A DNA stretch of 64,000 nt from Singulisphaera acidiphila DSM 18658. GTDB taxonomy: Bacteria; Planctomycetota; Planctomycetia; Isosphaerales; Isosphaeraceae. The DNA is taken from positions 6,520,744 to 6,584,743 of the forward strand of contig NC_019892.1 of assembly GCF_000242455.2 (NCBI RefSeq), in the 5' to 3' direction. The translations under genes and the position numbers were made by a program. Below the pieces are notes generated by a model, which ran no database searches, was not told where the DNA came from, and saw only the letters and a program-made list of their open reading frames with translations. Below are positions 52,025-59,833 of the stretch, in pieces; the first letter of the stretch is position 1, and each line of letters begins with the position of its first letter.

Positions 52025-53491
52025 TCAGTCGATCCGCCACGAGGTGCCGTCGGCTCGGTCTTCGAGCGTGACGCCGAGGCTCGACAGCTTGTTACGAATC
52101 TCATCGGCCAACGCGAAGTTTTTCTCCTTCCGAACTTGTGTACGAAGATGCACCAGGAGGTCGAGCAACGGGGCGGTGAGCCGATCCTGGTTCGCCTCGG
52201 GCTTGGCCAAGGGCTCACGGAAGAGGCCGAGCAGTTGGGTCAGTTCCTTGAGAACGACCATGCCCGCCTTGTATTCCAGGAGCGCGGGGCCCGACTGCGG
52301 AGTGAGGTCGTTGGCGAACCGGTTCAGGGCGTGAATCGACTCATAGAGCTCACCGATCGCGCCACCGGTGTTGAAGTCGTCGTCCATGGCGTCGAGGAAC
52401 CGCTGGCGGTGGCCGGCGAGCTCGCCCAGGAGGGCCGACGTGCCCGGTTCGAACGCGTCTCGGCGCGTCGGGGCGGAGAGTGCGTAGAAACTCTCGCCGG
52501 TGATTCGCTCAAACCGCTCGAAGCCTTTGAAGAAGGCTTGCAGCCCGCGTGCGAGCTCGTCGAGGCGTGAGGGGCCGTAGTCGATCGGCCGTCGGTAATG
52601 GCTGGTCAGGAGGAGGGCGCGGATGGTGTCGGGCGAATGAGCCTCGAGCAGGTCGGCCATCAAGACGATTGTGCCGGGATCTGACTTGGAGATCTTCTTC
52701 CCGTCCTTGGTCAACAGGCCATTGTGCAGCCAGTAGGTGGCGAACGTCTGACCCGAGTAGGACTCGGACTGAACGACCTCGTTTTCGTGGTGGGGGAAGA
52801 CCAGGTCAAGGCCGCCACCATGGATGTCGAAGTGAGAGCCGAGGATTTTCATGCTCATGGCGGAGCATTCAATATGCCAGCCGGGTCGGCCCGGTCCCCA
52901 GGGGCTCTCCCAGAACGGCTCGCCCGGCTTCGACCCCTTCCAGAGCGCGAAGTCGCCCGGGTGCCGCTTCACGACGGTCGGCTCGATCCGTGCGCCCGCT
53001 TGGAGTTCCTCGGGGTCGCGATGGCTCAACTTGCCGTAGTCAGGTGCCTTCGACACGTCGAAGTAGACGTCTCCCGACGACGGGTAGGCGAACCCCTTGT
53101 CGATCAGGGCCTGGGTCATCTCGATGATTTCGCCGATGTGTTCGGTGGCGCGAGGCATTTGGTCGATGCCGTCGACCCCCAGCGCACGGAGGCAGGCGAG
53201 GTAGTCTTCGGTGACCCGTTCGGCGAGTTCCTTGACCGAGGTCCCTTCCTTCTGCGCCTGGACGATGAGCTTGTCATCGACGTCGGTGATATTGACGACC
53301 CAGGTGACCTCGAAGCCCAGGTAGACGAGGTAACGCTTGATGGTGTCAAAGATGACGGGCCCGACCATATGGCCGACGTGGCTGCGGGAATAAACGGTGG
53401 GACCGCAGACGTACATGCCCACCGCGCCCGGGCGAACCGTCTGGAAAGGCTCTTTGGTTTGGGTCAGCGTGTTGTAGACGCGAAGCGACAT
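52025..53491 (-). CDS. cysS: cysteinyl-tRNA synthetase
   Basis: The 488-residue class I synthetase is complete: zinc Cys29 in YVCGPTVY, the HIGH-type HVGH (38-41), zinc ligands in WHIECSAMS and HHENE, KISKS in GKKISKSDPG, and an anticodon-binding helical end with the DDDFNTGGAI motif. It charges tRNA-Cys. The start at 53491 gives MSLRVYNTLTQ, the family-typical N terminus; the open frame to 53611 overlaps ispF. It is 77 bases downstream of ispF in the same direction, an arrangement (ispF-cysS) seen in many bacteria. Confidence 0.95.
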   Translation of the reverse strand: MSLRVYNTLTQTKEPFQTVRPGAVGMYVCGPTVYSRSHVGHMVGPVIFDTIKRYLVYLGFEVTWVVNITDVDDKLIVQAQKEGTSVKELAERVTEDYLACLRALGVDGIDQMPRATEHIGEIIEMTQALIDKGFAYPSSGDVYFDVSKAPDYGKLSHRDPEELQAGARIEPTVVKRHPGDFALWKGSKPGEPFWESPWGPGRPGWHIECSAMSMKILGSHFDIHGGGLDLVFPHHENEVVQSESYSGQTFATYWLHNGLLTKDGKKISKSDPGTIVLMADLLEAHSPDTIRALLLTSHYRRPIDYGPSRLDELARGLQAFFKGFERFERITGESFYALSAPTRRDAFEPGTSALLGELAGHRQRFLDAMDDDFNTGGAIGELYESIHALNRFANDLTPQSGPALLEYKAGMVVLKELTQLLGLFREPLAKPEANQDRLTAPLLDLLVHLRTQVRKEKNFALADEIRNKLSSLGVTLEDRADGTSWRID

Positions 53492-53568
53492 AGAGGTCGG
53501 GCTCGGTTTCGTGATCGTTTGGTGAAGGAAAAATGCCGGCGGCCTTGGGAGGGAGATCCACTTCGCGA

Positions 53569-54075
53569 TCAGGTAGGGTCGGTCGCCTGGAGCAGCACGA
53601 CCGCCTCGCACGAGATGGCTTCGGCCCGGCCTATCGGTCCGACGTTCTCACCGGTCTTGGCCTTGATGTTGACTTCCTGCGCGGCGAGCCCCAAGAGGTT
53701 CGCCAGGTTGGTGCGCATCTCCTGTTTGAAGGACAAGAGCTTGGGCTGCTGCGCATGAATGATGACGTCGCAGTTGACCGGCCGCCAACCTTTGCGAGCG
53801 ACCCGGCCGACGACATCCCTCAGCAGGACGCTACCGTCGAGTCCTTCCCAGTGGGGATCGGTATCCGGATAGTGCTCGCCGATATCTCCGAGTCCCGAGG
53901 CCCCCAATAGCGCATCGGCCACCGCGTGCATGACGACGTCGGCGTCAGAATGCCCGTACAGGCCGAGCGGATGCTCGATCCGGACCCCGGCCAGGATCAA
54001 TGGACGGCCTGCGACGAGACGATGGGTGTCGTGACCGATCCCTACACGCACGTGACACGATTCCTTGGAAGGCAC
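53569..54075 (-). CDS. ispF: 2-C-methyl-D-erythritol 2,4-cyclodiphosphate synthase IspF
   Basis: The 168-residue enzyme of the MEP pathway has the metal-binding GIGHDTHRL (Asp16, His18) and HSDADVVMHAVADALLG (His42 and His50), and the nucleotide-binding end KAKTGENVG. It cyclises CDP-ME 2-phosphate to MEcPP on the way to IPP and DMAPP, the precursors that also feed the squalene genes at 13.6-17 kb. IspD, often fused or adjacent, is not here. Length is standard and the ATG at 54075 begins three codons before the conserved N terminus. Confidence 0.95.
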   Translation of the reverse strand: MPSKESCHVRVGIGHDTHRLVAGRPLILAGVRIEHPLGLYGHSDADVVMHAVADALLGASGLGDIGEHYPDTDPHWEGLDGSVLLRDVVGRVARKGWRPVNCDVIIHAQQPKLLSFKQEMRTNLANLLGLAAQEVNIKAKTGENVGPIGRAEAISCEAVVLLQATDPT

Positions 54076-54567
54076 TCGAAGTTACAAGTCATTCCGCATA
54101 CCCGCGCGGCCGATCGTGGAAATCGTATCCTCTTCGCCTTTCCATTGCCATCCCCGGAACCAATCCCCCAGGAGGATTGCGACGCCCTCGAGGCGTCTGA
54201 TTCCAGCCGGCCTCCTGGGGCCGAGACACTCCCAAGACCGTGAGCTGGGGAGGTTGTACCAAGAGACTCGCACTGCTTGGGCGAACGCTTTCCCATTTTT
54301 TCCGGATTTGCCTGTAGATTTGGGAAGAAAGGTTGTAGAACTGGACAAAACCACCGTACTATTTCTCGGGGCCGGGAAACTTGAGAAATTTTTAAGTCGC
54401 GTGAGGTGGAGTAGTTCCGACTGTTTGTATGGTCAACGAGACGACGTCGGCACACCCCGTGCTTATCTTTAATCTCGTTCGCTAAGAGGGGCCACCAGAA
54501 CGGGTGCCGGCAACTCGGAAGCGACGGAATCGCACGACTTTGGGAAGTGAAATCAAGGAGCGATGCC
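54076..54567. other. gene-free leader region of the csrA pair
   Basis: This 492-base gap between divergent ispF and csrA holds no convincing gene. A possible csrA promoter is TTGTAG (54333-54338) and TACTAT (54357-54362), 18 bases apart. If right, the leader is about 195 bases long and carries a GGA-loop hairpin at 54521-54533. Confidence 0.4.
54521..54533 (+). promoter_or_regulatory. GGA-loop hairpin in the csrA leader (possible CsrA site)
   Basis: GCGA (54521-54524) pairs with TCGC (54530-54533) and exposes CGGAA in the loop, the form of a CsrA binding site. A second GGA is in the AAGGAG ribosome site about 25 bases further on. Autoregulation is inferred. Confidence 0.4.
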
Positions 54568-54762
54568 ATGCTGGTCCTGAGCCGCAAGCTGAACGAGAAG
54601 ATCGTGATTGATGGTGGAATCGTCATCACGGTCGTCAAGATCGATCGCAACCAGGTTCGTCTGGGAATCGAAGCACCGGGGCACATTCCGGTCTACCGCG
54701 AAGAAATCCTCCCGCTCGCCTTGCAGGCCAAAGACCAAGAGGCGCTCGCCGTCTGCTCTTGA
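54568..54762 (+). CDS. csrA: carbon storage regulator CsrA, copy 1
   Basis: A complete 64-residue CsrA: MLVLSRKLNEKIVIDGGIVIT with the N-terminal RNA-binding strand (Leu4, Arg6), then RLGIEAPGHIPVYREEI with the conserved Arg44 region. CsrA dimers bind GGA motifs in mRNA leaders and alter translation and stability. The ATG has AAGGAG about seven bases upstream. It is followed 75 bases later by a second csrA with 53 of 64 residues the same, so this is a tandem duplication. FliW and flagellar genes, which often neighbour csrA, are absent. Confidence 0.95.
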   Translation: MLVLSRKLNEKIVIDGGIVITVVKIDRNQVRLGIEAPGHIPVYREEILPLALQAKDQEALAVCS

Positions 54763-54837
54763 ACGACTCGGCGAACAATCGCATCGGCGACGAATCCTAC
54801 GATCGACTTTTTCTGAAGAGCACTCACGGAGGCTGAC

Positions 54838-55032
54838 ATGCTGGTTTTGAGCCGCAAGCTGAACGAAAAGATTGTGATCGATGGTGGAATTGTCATCACA
54901 ATCGTTAAGGTCGACGGTCACCACGTTCGCCTGGGGATCGAGGCCCCGGATCACATCCCGGTCTACCGCGAAGAGATCCTTCCCCACGCCCGACAGGCCA
55001 GGGACCGCGAAGCGCTTGCCATCTGTTCTTGA
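54838..55032 (+). CDS. csrA: carbon storage regulator CsrA, copy 2
   Basis: A second 64-residue CsrA in tandem. The first 21 residues equal copy 1; the eleven differences lie mainly at 22-29 and in the C-terminal helix (about 50-62), which gains arginines and histidine. Arg44 and the first RNA-binding strand are kept, so it should bind RNA. The ribosome site ACGGAGG itself holds a GGA, open to control by CsrA. It is probably on the same message as copy 1. Whether the two form mixed dimers cannot be told. Confidence 0.95.
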   Translation: MLVLSRKLNEKIVIDGGIVITIVKVDGHHVRLGIEAPDHIPVYREEILPHARQARDREALAICS

Positions 55033-55146
55033 AGGACTGAGCCAACATTCTCCTCGACAACCCTTGAGACGTCGACTAGTTTAACATTCGTCAAATGACG
55101 CACCGGCTCAATTGAAGCTCGAGGCCAGGGTCGCGGAGAAACGCTC

Positions 55147-56370
55147 ATGCACGAAAACGATAACTCCGTTTCCGAAGTCAATCGCCGCAGTTTTCTTCAA
55201 ACCGGCGCCATCGCTACGGCCTCAGCCATGACTGTGGCCTCCGCAACCGGGAGCCTGGCTGCTCCTCCTGCGGTGAAGAAGACAACGCTTCCCGTTCGAC
55301 CGCTGGGCAACACCGGCGCGACTGTGACCATCCTCAACCTGGGGACCTGGAAGAGTCCGGGAACCGACCGTCTCCTTCGATTCGCCTACTCCAACGGTGT
55401 GCGTTACTTCGACACGGCCAAGAGTTATGGTTCCGAACCGGCCATCGCACGCTGGCTCCAGGCGATGCCCGAGGTCCGCAAAGAGATTTTCCTCGCCACC
55501 AAGGACCATCCCAACTCGCCGCGTGACTTGATCCCGTTGCTCGACAGCCGGCTCGCCGCGCTTCAGACCGATTACCTGGATCTCTTCTTTATCCACGGCA
55601 TCGGCAGCGACTACGGCCCGCAATCGATGGACTGGCCCAAGAGCAAGGAACTGAAAGAGACGATTGAGACGATCAAGAAGTCGGGCAAAGCCCGCTTTGT
55701 CGGGATCTCGTGCCATGACCCGAAACGGGCCGAGTATATCCAGGCGGCCGCTGACGGCGGATTCGTGGACGTGGTGATGTTGCAGTTCACCCCCTGGCTT
55801 GAAAAGGATGCTCCGCTGAACCGGGCGCTCGACGCCTGCCATAAGCGAGGGATCGGCCTGGTTTCCATGAAGCAGGTCGCCGGTCACGGTGAACTCGAGG
55901 ACGTGGTCAAGCGGGTCCCCACCCTCAAGGAGAAGGGGCTCACCCCCTACCAGGGCCTGCTGCACGCGATCTGGTCCGACGAACGGATCAGCTCCTGCTG
56001 CGTGTCGATGCGGAACACCGATCAGATCACCGAGAATAGCCTGGCGGCCTCCGGTTTCACGGCCATGAACCAGGCGGAGATCGAACAGCTCCGCGACGCC
56101 TGCCTGGCCGCCGGCCCGACGTTCTGTGCCGACTGCGACGGCCGCTGTGCCCGCGCTGCGGGAACCGATGCGTCGCTCGGCGATCTGACGCGCCTGCTCA
56201 CCTACCACGACCAGTACGGCTACCGCAACGAAGCCAAACGGCTCTACAGCCTGATGTCGGAAAGCGACCGAAATTGGGCGGGCGCCGACCTCGACGCGGC
56301 CCAGCGTGCCTGCCCGAACCGACTCGATTTCACCGCGCTACTTCCCCGGATCGACCGCAACCTGGCCTGA
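55147..56370 (+). CDS. TAT-exported aldo/keto reductase with C-terminal cysteines
   Basis: The protein starts with a twin-arginine signal (VNRRSFLQTG, Arg13-Arg14; hydrophobic to about residue 40). The aldo/keto reductase barrel follows with the full catalytic tetrad Asp89, Tyr94 (DTAKSYG), Lys119 (LATKDH) and His150 (FFIHG). It would reduce or oxidise a carbonyl in the periplasm, an unusual place for an NADPH enzyme, so a folded protein with its cofactor is presumably exported. After the barrel, at about residues 321-330, is CADCDGRC, with a later CPN, which could be a small iron-sulfur or metal site as in AKRs with ferredoxin-like tails, though one spacing differs. Many planctomycete AKRs share this architecture. 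Confidence 0.85.
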   Translation: MHENDNSVSEVNRRSFLQTGAIATASAMTVASATGSLAAPPAVKKTTLPVRPLGNTGATVTILNLGTWKSPGTDRLLRFAYSNGVRYFDTAKSYGSEPAIARWLQAMPEVRKEIFLATKDHPNSPRDLIPLLDSRLAALQTDYLDLFFIHGIGSDYGPQSMDWPKSKELKETIETIKKSGKARFVGISCHDPKRAEYIQAAADGGFVDVVMLQFTPWLEKDAPLNRALDACHKRGIGLVSMKQVAGHGELEDVVKRVPTLKEKGLTPYQGLLHAIWSDERISSCCVSMRNTDQITENSLAASGFTAMNQAEIEQLRDACLAAGPTFCADCDGRCARAAGTDASLGDLTRLLTYHDQYGYRNEAKRLYSLMSESDRNWAGADLDAAQRACPNRLDFTALLPRIDRNLA

Positions 56371-56405
56371 TTGCCGCGAGCGGATTCCTACTCCTGATGC
56401 GATGA

Positions 56406-56431
56406 GACGGCCCGGAACCTTCCGGGCCGTC
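56406..56431 (+). terminator. hairpin terminator after the aldo/keto reductase gene
   Basis: Perfect 11-bp arms (56406-56416 with 56421-56431, loop ACCT) lie 36 bases after the stop. No long T run follows, though GCATTTG is slightly T-rich. Confidence 0.5.
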
Positions 56432-56654
56432 TGCATTTGCGCGCCACCCACAAGTGATTCTCATTGCGAACGGGGAATTTGCTTGAGTTTAAGAGACGCG
56501 ATCGACATATTACCCAGTGGCGCGAAGCGCAGGAGCCTCGTCCATTTTTTCTGGTGGACGATCCACCGGACGCTTCCCTCGAAGCCTCGGCGATGACGCA
56601 CCGACGTTCGCAACAGTGCGAACCCGGTTGGTTTCTGAACAAGGCTAGCGACCC

Positions 56655-57047
56655 ATGGGCAAGAACATCTACGTTGGCAACCTACCGTATGACACCACAG
56701 GCGATGACCTGAAGCAGCTCTTCGAAACCTACGGAGCGGTCTCGAACGGCCAGGTCATCATTGACAAGTTCAGCGGACGGAGTCGTGGCTTCGGCTTCGT
56801 GGAAATGGACCACGACGACGAAGCGCAAGCGGCAATCGACGCCTTGAATGGAACAGCCTATGGGGGGCGTCCGCTCACCGTCAATGAAGCCCGGCCGCGA
56901 GATGAACGCGCAGGCAGCAGTCGGGGCGGCGGCTTTGGAGGAGGAGGACGCGGGGGCTACGGGGGCAATGCCGGCGGAGGAGGAGGCGGCGGAGGAGGAG
57001 GGTACGGAGGTTCCTATGGAAGTCACGAAGGGGCCGGGGGCTACTGA
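56655..57047 (+). CDS. glycine-rich RRM RNA-binding protein
   Basis: Residues 3-82 form one RNA recognition motif with RNP2 IYVGNLPY (5-12) and RNP1 RGFGFVEM (44-51). The last 40 residues are a Gly-rich tail with RGG-like and GGYGG repeats ending in Tyr. Proteins of this form act as RNA chaperones and are cold-induced in cyanobacteria. It is followed on the same strand by rpsU, an arrangement known from cyanobacterial rbp genes. The Gly tract is purine-rich DNA (GGAGGAGG repeats), prone to slippage, so tail length may vary. The ATG at 56655 fits the first strand but lacks a strong ribosome site. Confidence 0.92.
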   Translation: MGKNIYVGNLPYDTTGDDLKQLFETYGAVSNGQVIIDKFSGRSRGFGFVEMDHDDEAQAAIDALNGTAYGGRPLTVNEARPRDERAGSSRGGGFGGGGRGGYGGNAGGGGGGGGGGYGGSYGSHEGAGGY

Positions 57048-57094
57048 CCGACCCTCCGCCTTGACGATTCCCGGAATTAGTGGAGATCGGGGCT

Positions 57095-57123
57095 TGGACA
57101 AGAGCCGTGGCCTCGACTATACT
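57095..57123 (+). promoter_or_regulatory. predicted sigma-70-type promoter of rpsU
   Basis: TGGACA (57095-57100; TTGGAC one base earlier) and TATACT (57118-57123) are 17 bases apart, about 115 bases before rpsU. rpsU may thus be transcribed from here as well as from the RRM gene. Confidence 0.5.
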
Positions 57124-57236
57124 CGCGTAATCGCGATCGTTTTCGAAAGAGAGGCCCGGTTGGTGCCGGTCTGCCTCTTTCGTGTCATTTCCCGCCGCTC
57201 GAACCGGTGGGAGCCTGGAAGTCGGGGGTTTTGCCT

Positions 57237-57425
57237 GTGGTGAAGTTACGGGTACGGTCCGGCGAGTCGATCCAGGAAGCGGTTCGTCGCTTCCGCAAAC
57301 TCTGCGAGCGCAGCGGTCTCCGGAAGGAAATGCGGCGCAAGGCCTATTATGAGAAGCCCAGTGAGCGCCGCCGCCGTGAGGAACTGAAGCGTCTTCGCAA
57401 GGCTCGCCAAGCTGCCCGCGTTTGA
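57237..57425 (+). CDS. rpsU: 30S ribosomal protein bS21
   Basis: The 62-residue protein is a full bS21: MVKLRVRSGESIQEAVRRFR, then KAYYEKPSERRRRE and a basic end. It binds near the anti-Shine-Dalgarno end of 16S rRNA and helps select mRNA start sites. The start is a GTG-GTG pair (57237 or 57240) with GGGGG about nine bases upstream; no ATG is in frame nearby except at 57207, which would add ten foreign residues. It is followed by a hairpin with a T run. Confidence 0.93.
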   Translation: MVKLRVRSGESIQEAVRRFRKLCERSGLRKEMRRKAYYEKPSERRRREELKRLRKARQAARV

Positions 57426-57496
57426 TCGCCACGATCCGGGCCTTCTTCGAGGATGCCCGAATCCTCTGACCGACGCGATTCTTCGACGACTCACCG

Positions 57497-57565
57497 AGCG
57501 GCCGAGACGGCTGCCATCGACAGCGCAATGCTGTGATGGCTTCCCTCTCGGCCGCTTCGTTTTTT
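57497..57565 (+). terminator. intrinsic terminator after rpsU
   Basis: A long hairpin (outer 11-bp stem AGCGGCCGAGA at 57497-57507 with 57546-57556, imperfect inner stem, small loop) is followed by CGTTTTTTA (T run 57560-57565). The best intrinsic terminator in this part of the window. Confidence 0.7.
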
Positions 57566-57681
57566 AGCGGGCCATTCGTTTCCACATCCCAGTCCACCCT
57601 TGGCCTGGAGTGGGTGGATCGTTCTCCGCTGGCGAATCCGGTGCTTGATGACGGTAATCCAGCAGTGGGAGGAGGGGCGCC

Positions 57682-58036
57682 GTGAAAAGTATGGGCTATC
57701 AGGATACATTCATTCAGGTAGCGAGTGATTGCCCCGAGTCTTGCAGTGTTGTTCCCGTTGCGAAGAGCGATCGCAAGCCGGTCCATGTCCTCCAGTATGA
57801 GTTGCTCTCCGCGCACCCCTATCATTTTACGCACGAAGACCTCCTCTATGAGGTCCACATTAGACACAAGGCGGTTCCGGACGAAGAGCGGCAGCTTCGT
57901 GCTCAGGAAATTCGCACGGAGTTACTCGCGAAGCCGCATTGCGCTCTACCCGATGGAATCGGACGCCTACCGACGCTTCGCGCAGGCGGATGGCGTGACA
58001 ACGTTAGTGCTCGCCCTCAGGAGCAAGCGAGCCTGA
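57682..58036 (+). pseudogene. DUF6157 protein gene, broken by internal deletion and frameshift
   Basis: The first frame encodes MGYQDTFIQVASDCPES, LQYELLSAHPYHFTHEDLL and EVHIRHKAVPDEERQ, the N-terminal two thirds of a DUF6157 protein. After the codons for LLAKP (near 57934) the frame continues into nonsense, while frame +1 there encodes the expected C terminus, RIALYPMESDAYRRFAQADG and TTLVLALRSK, ending at 58036. The family segment expected between (about 20-25 residues, with the conserved LPKRYGWG-type motif) is absent, so an internal deletion also changed the frame. The GTG start at 57682 still has AGGAGG upstream. The family is of unknown function. A sequencing error alone cannot explain the missing block. 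Confidence 0.72.
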
Positions 58037-58158
58037 CAGGGTTCGTCGGTTGCACGCGGAGGAAGGCTCGAAGAGTCGCTCGACCGGGATGATATGGCCA
58101 GGCGGGTCGCCAGGGTGATTCCCAGCGGTAAATGGCTTTCCCATTTCGATTCCGAGCG

Positions 58159-58229
58159 AGCGGGGAGCGTGAGCTCCCTGTCTTCCGTGGTCCGTTTTGA
58201 AGACAGGAAACCGACGCTCCCCGCTTGCC
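58159..58229. repeat. palindromic repeat, family A copy 2
   Basis: A two-part hairpin: outer arms AGCGGGGAGCGT (58159-58170 with 58214-58225) and an inner stem CCTGTCTTC (58177-58185 with 58199-58207). The outer arm and GCAAG beyond it match the core of the element at 34150-34187. It lies between the DUF6157 remnant and purB. Confidence 0.6.
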
Positions 58230-58264
58230 TGGAAGAGATCCCCCAAGGCTTGCAGAGGGGTTCG

Positions 58265-59695
58265 TTAAACGTGGACGTCGCGCTTCTGGCCGAGCAGATT
58301 GGGATGAGCGCGGCGGATCGGTTCGACCTCGCTGGCCACGAAGTCAACCACTTGCTCGGGTGATCGACCGACGAATCGGAGTGGGTCGAGCAGGGTCGCG
58401 AAATCGAGCTTTGCGAAAGCCGAGTCGTTACGAAGACGCTCGATCAGGTCGTTGTCTCCGGCCCCTTCCTTGAGGCGAGCAGCGGCGGCCAGTGAGTGGG
58501 TACGGACCCGCTCGTGGAGTTCCTGCCGGTCCCCCCCCGCCTGGACCCCGGCCATGAGAAGGTTCTCGGTGGCCATGAATGGCAGCTCATCCGTGACATG
58601 TCGACCAATGATGGCGGGATGAACCACCAACCCTGGCACGACGTTGAGGTAGAGGCTCAGCAAGGCGTCGACGGCGAGGAAGGCTTGCGGCAAGACCAGC
58701 CGCCTCACCGCGCTATCGTCGAGTGTTCGCTCCAGCCACTGCGTAGCGGCCGTTTGCCCGGCCACGGGGGCCAGCCCCATCGCGAATCGAGCGATCGAGC
58801 ACATCCGCTCGGCACGCATCGGATTTCGCTTGTAGGCCATGGCCGAGGAACCGATTTGCTCAGCCTCGAACGGCTCATCCAGCTCACGCTCGTGGGCAAG
58901 GAGACGAAGGTCCGACCCAAACCGGTGCGCCGTTTCGGCAAGGCCGGCGAGCGCGGCGGTCGCTTGCGAATCGATCTTTCGGGTGTACGTCTGCCCCGAG
59001 ACCGGGACCGAACCCTCGAACCCAAAAGCTGAGGCGACTCGTCGGTCGAGCTCTTCGACTTTCGCGTGGTCGCCATCGAAGAGGGCGAGGAAACTGGCCT
59101 GGGTGCCGGTCGTACCCTTGACCCCCAAGAACCTCAAGGCCGCGATCCGCCGTTCGATCTCGTGGTAGTCGAGAATCAGCTCATAGCACCAGAGCGTTGC
59201 GCGCTTGCCCACGGTCACGAGCTGAGCGGGCTGGAAATGGGTGTAACCGAGGCAGGGGAGATCCTTCCAGCGGAGGGCGAACTCGGCCAGGCCATCGATC
59301 GCGCCGACGAGCTGGTCGCGGATCAGGCTCAGCCCTTCGCGGATCAGGATCAGGTCCGTATTGTCGGTGACGAAACAGCTCGTCGCGCCCAAGTGGATGA
59401 TCGCCCGCGCCGAGGGAGCGGCATCACCCAGGGTGTGGACGTGCGCCATGACGTCGTGCCTGAGTCGCTTCTCGTGCTTGCGGGCCGCCTCAAAATCAAT
59501 CTGGTCGACGTTCGCTCGCAGCTCGGCGACCTGAGCTTCAGAAATGTTCAGCCCGAGTTCGCGCTCCGCCTCGGCCAGGGCGACCCAGAGCCGCCGCCAT
59601 GTCGAGAACTTACGTTGCGATGACCAGAGTTCGGCCATCTCCCGGCTTGCGTACCGTGTAACAAGTGGATTCTGATAGACGTGATGATCGTTCAT
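58265..59695 (-). CDS. purB: adenylosuccinate lyase
   Basis: The 476-residue enzyme carries the fumarase/aspartase-superfamily signature GSSAMAYKRNPMRAE (with the mobile serine loop) at about 280-295, plus HLGATSCFVTDNTDL and GYTHFQPAQLVTVGKR upstream, all as in PurB. It cleaves adenylosuccinate to AMP and SAICAR to AICAR in purine synthesis; AICAR also comes from the hisF reaction. The start at 59695 (MNDHHVYQNPL) matches the family N terminus; the frame is open to 59743. No other pur genes are near. Confidence 0.95.
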   Translation of the reverse strand: MNDHHVYQNPLVTRYASREMAELWSSQRKFSTWRRLWVALAEAERELGLNISEAQVAELRANVDQIDFEAARKHEKRLRHDVMAHVHTLGDAAPSARAIIHLGATSCFVTDNTDLILIREGLSLIRDQLVGAIDGLAEFALRWKDLPCLGYTHFQPAQLVTVGKRATLWCYELILDYHEIERRIAALRFLGVKGTTGTQASFLALFDGDHAKVEELDRRVASAFGFEGSVPVSGQTYTRKIDSQATAALAGLAETAHRFGSDLRLLAHERELDEPFEAEQIGSSAMAYKRNPMRAERMCSIARFAMGLAPVAGQTAATQWLERTLDDSAVRRLVLPQAFLAVDALLSLYLNVVPGLVVHPAIIGRHVTDELPFMATENLLMAGVQAGGDRQELHERVRTHSLAAAARLKEGAGDNDLIERLRNDSAFAKLDFATLLDPLRFVGRSPEQVVDFVASEVEPIRRAHPNLLGQKRDVHV

Positions 59696-59833
59696 AGCGC
59701 TCGGTGGAATTGGGTCTCTTTCGAGGGTCGGGATCGAGATCAAGGCTCGGTGAGCCTTCGGTTGACAATGACGGAGGGGAGACTCGGGGGAGCCTTCACC
59801 CAGGGGAGTCCGAGCGTTCTTATCGGCTTGGGA

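Noticed and set aside
56930..57040. Gly-codon tract as a tandem repeat or mobile element
   Set aside because: It is the in-frame Gly-rich tail of the RRM protein.
57682..58036. DUF6157 break as a programmed frameshift
   Set aside because: No slippery site is visible and a conserved block is missing, so a deletion is simpler.
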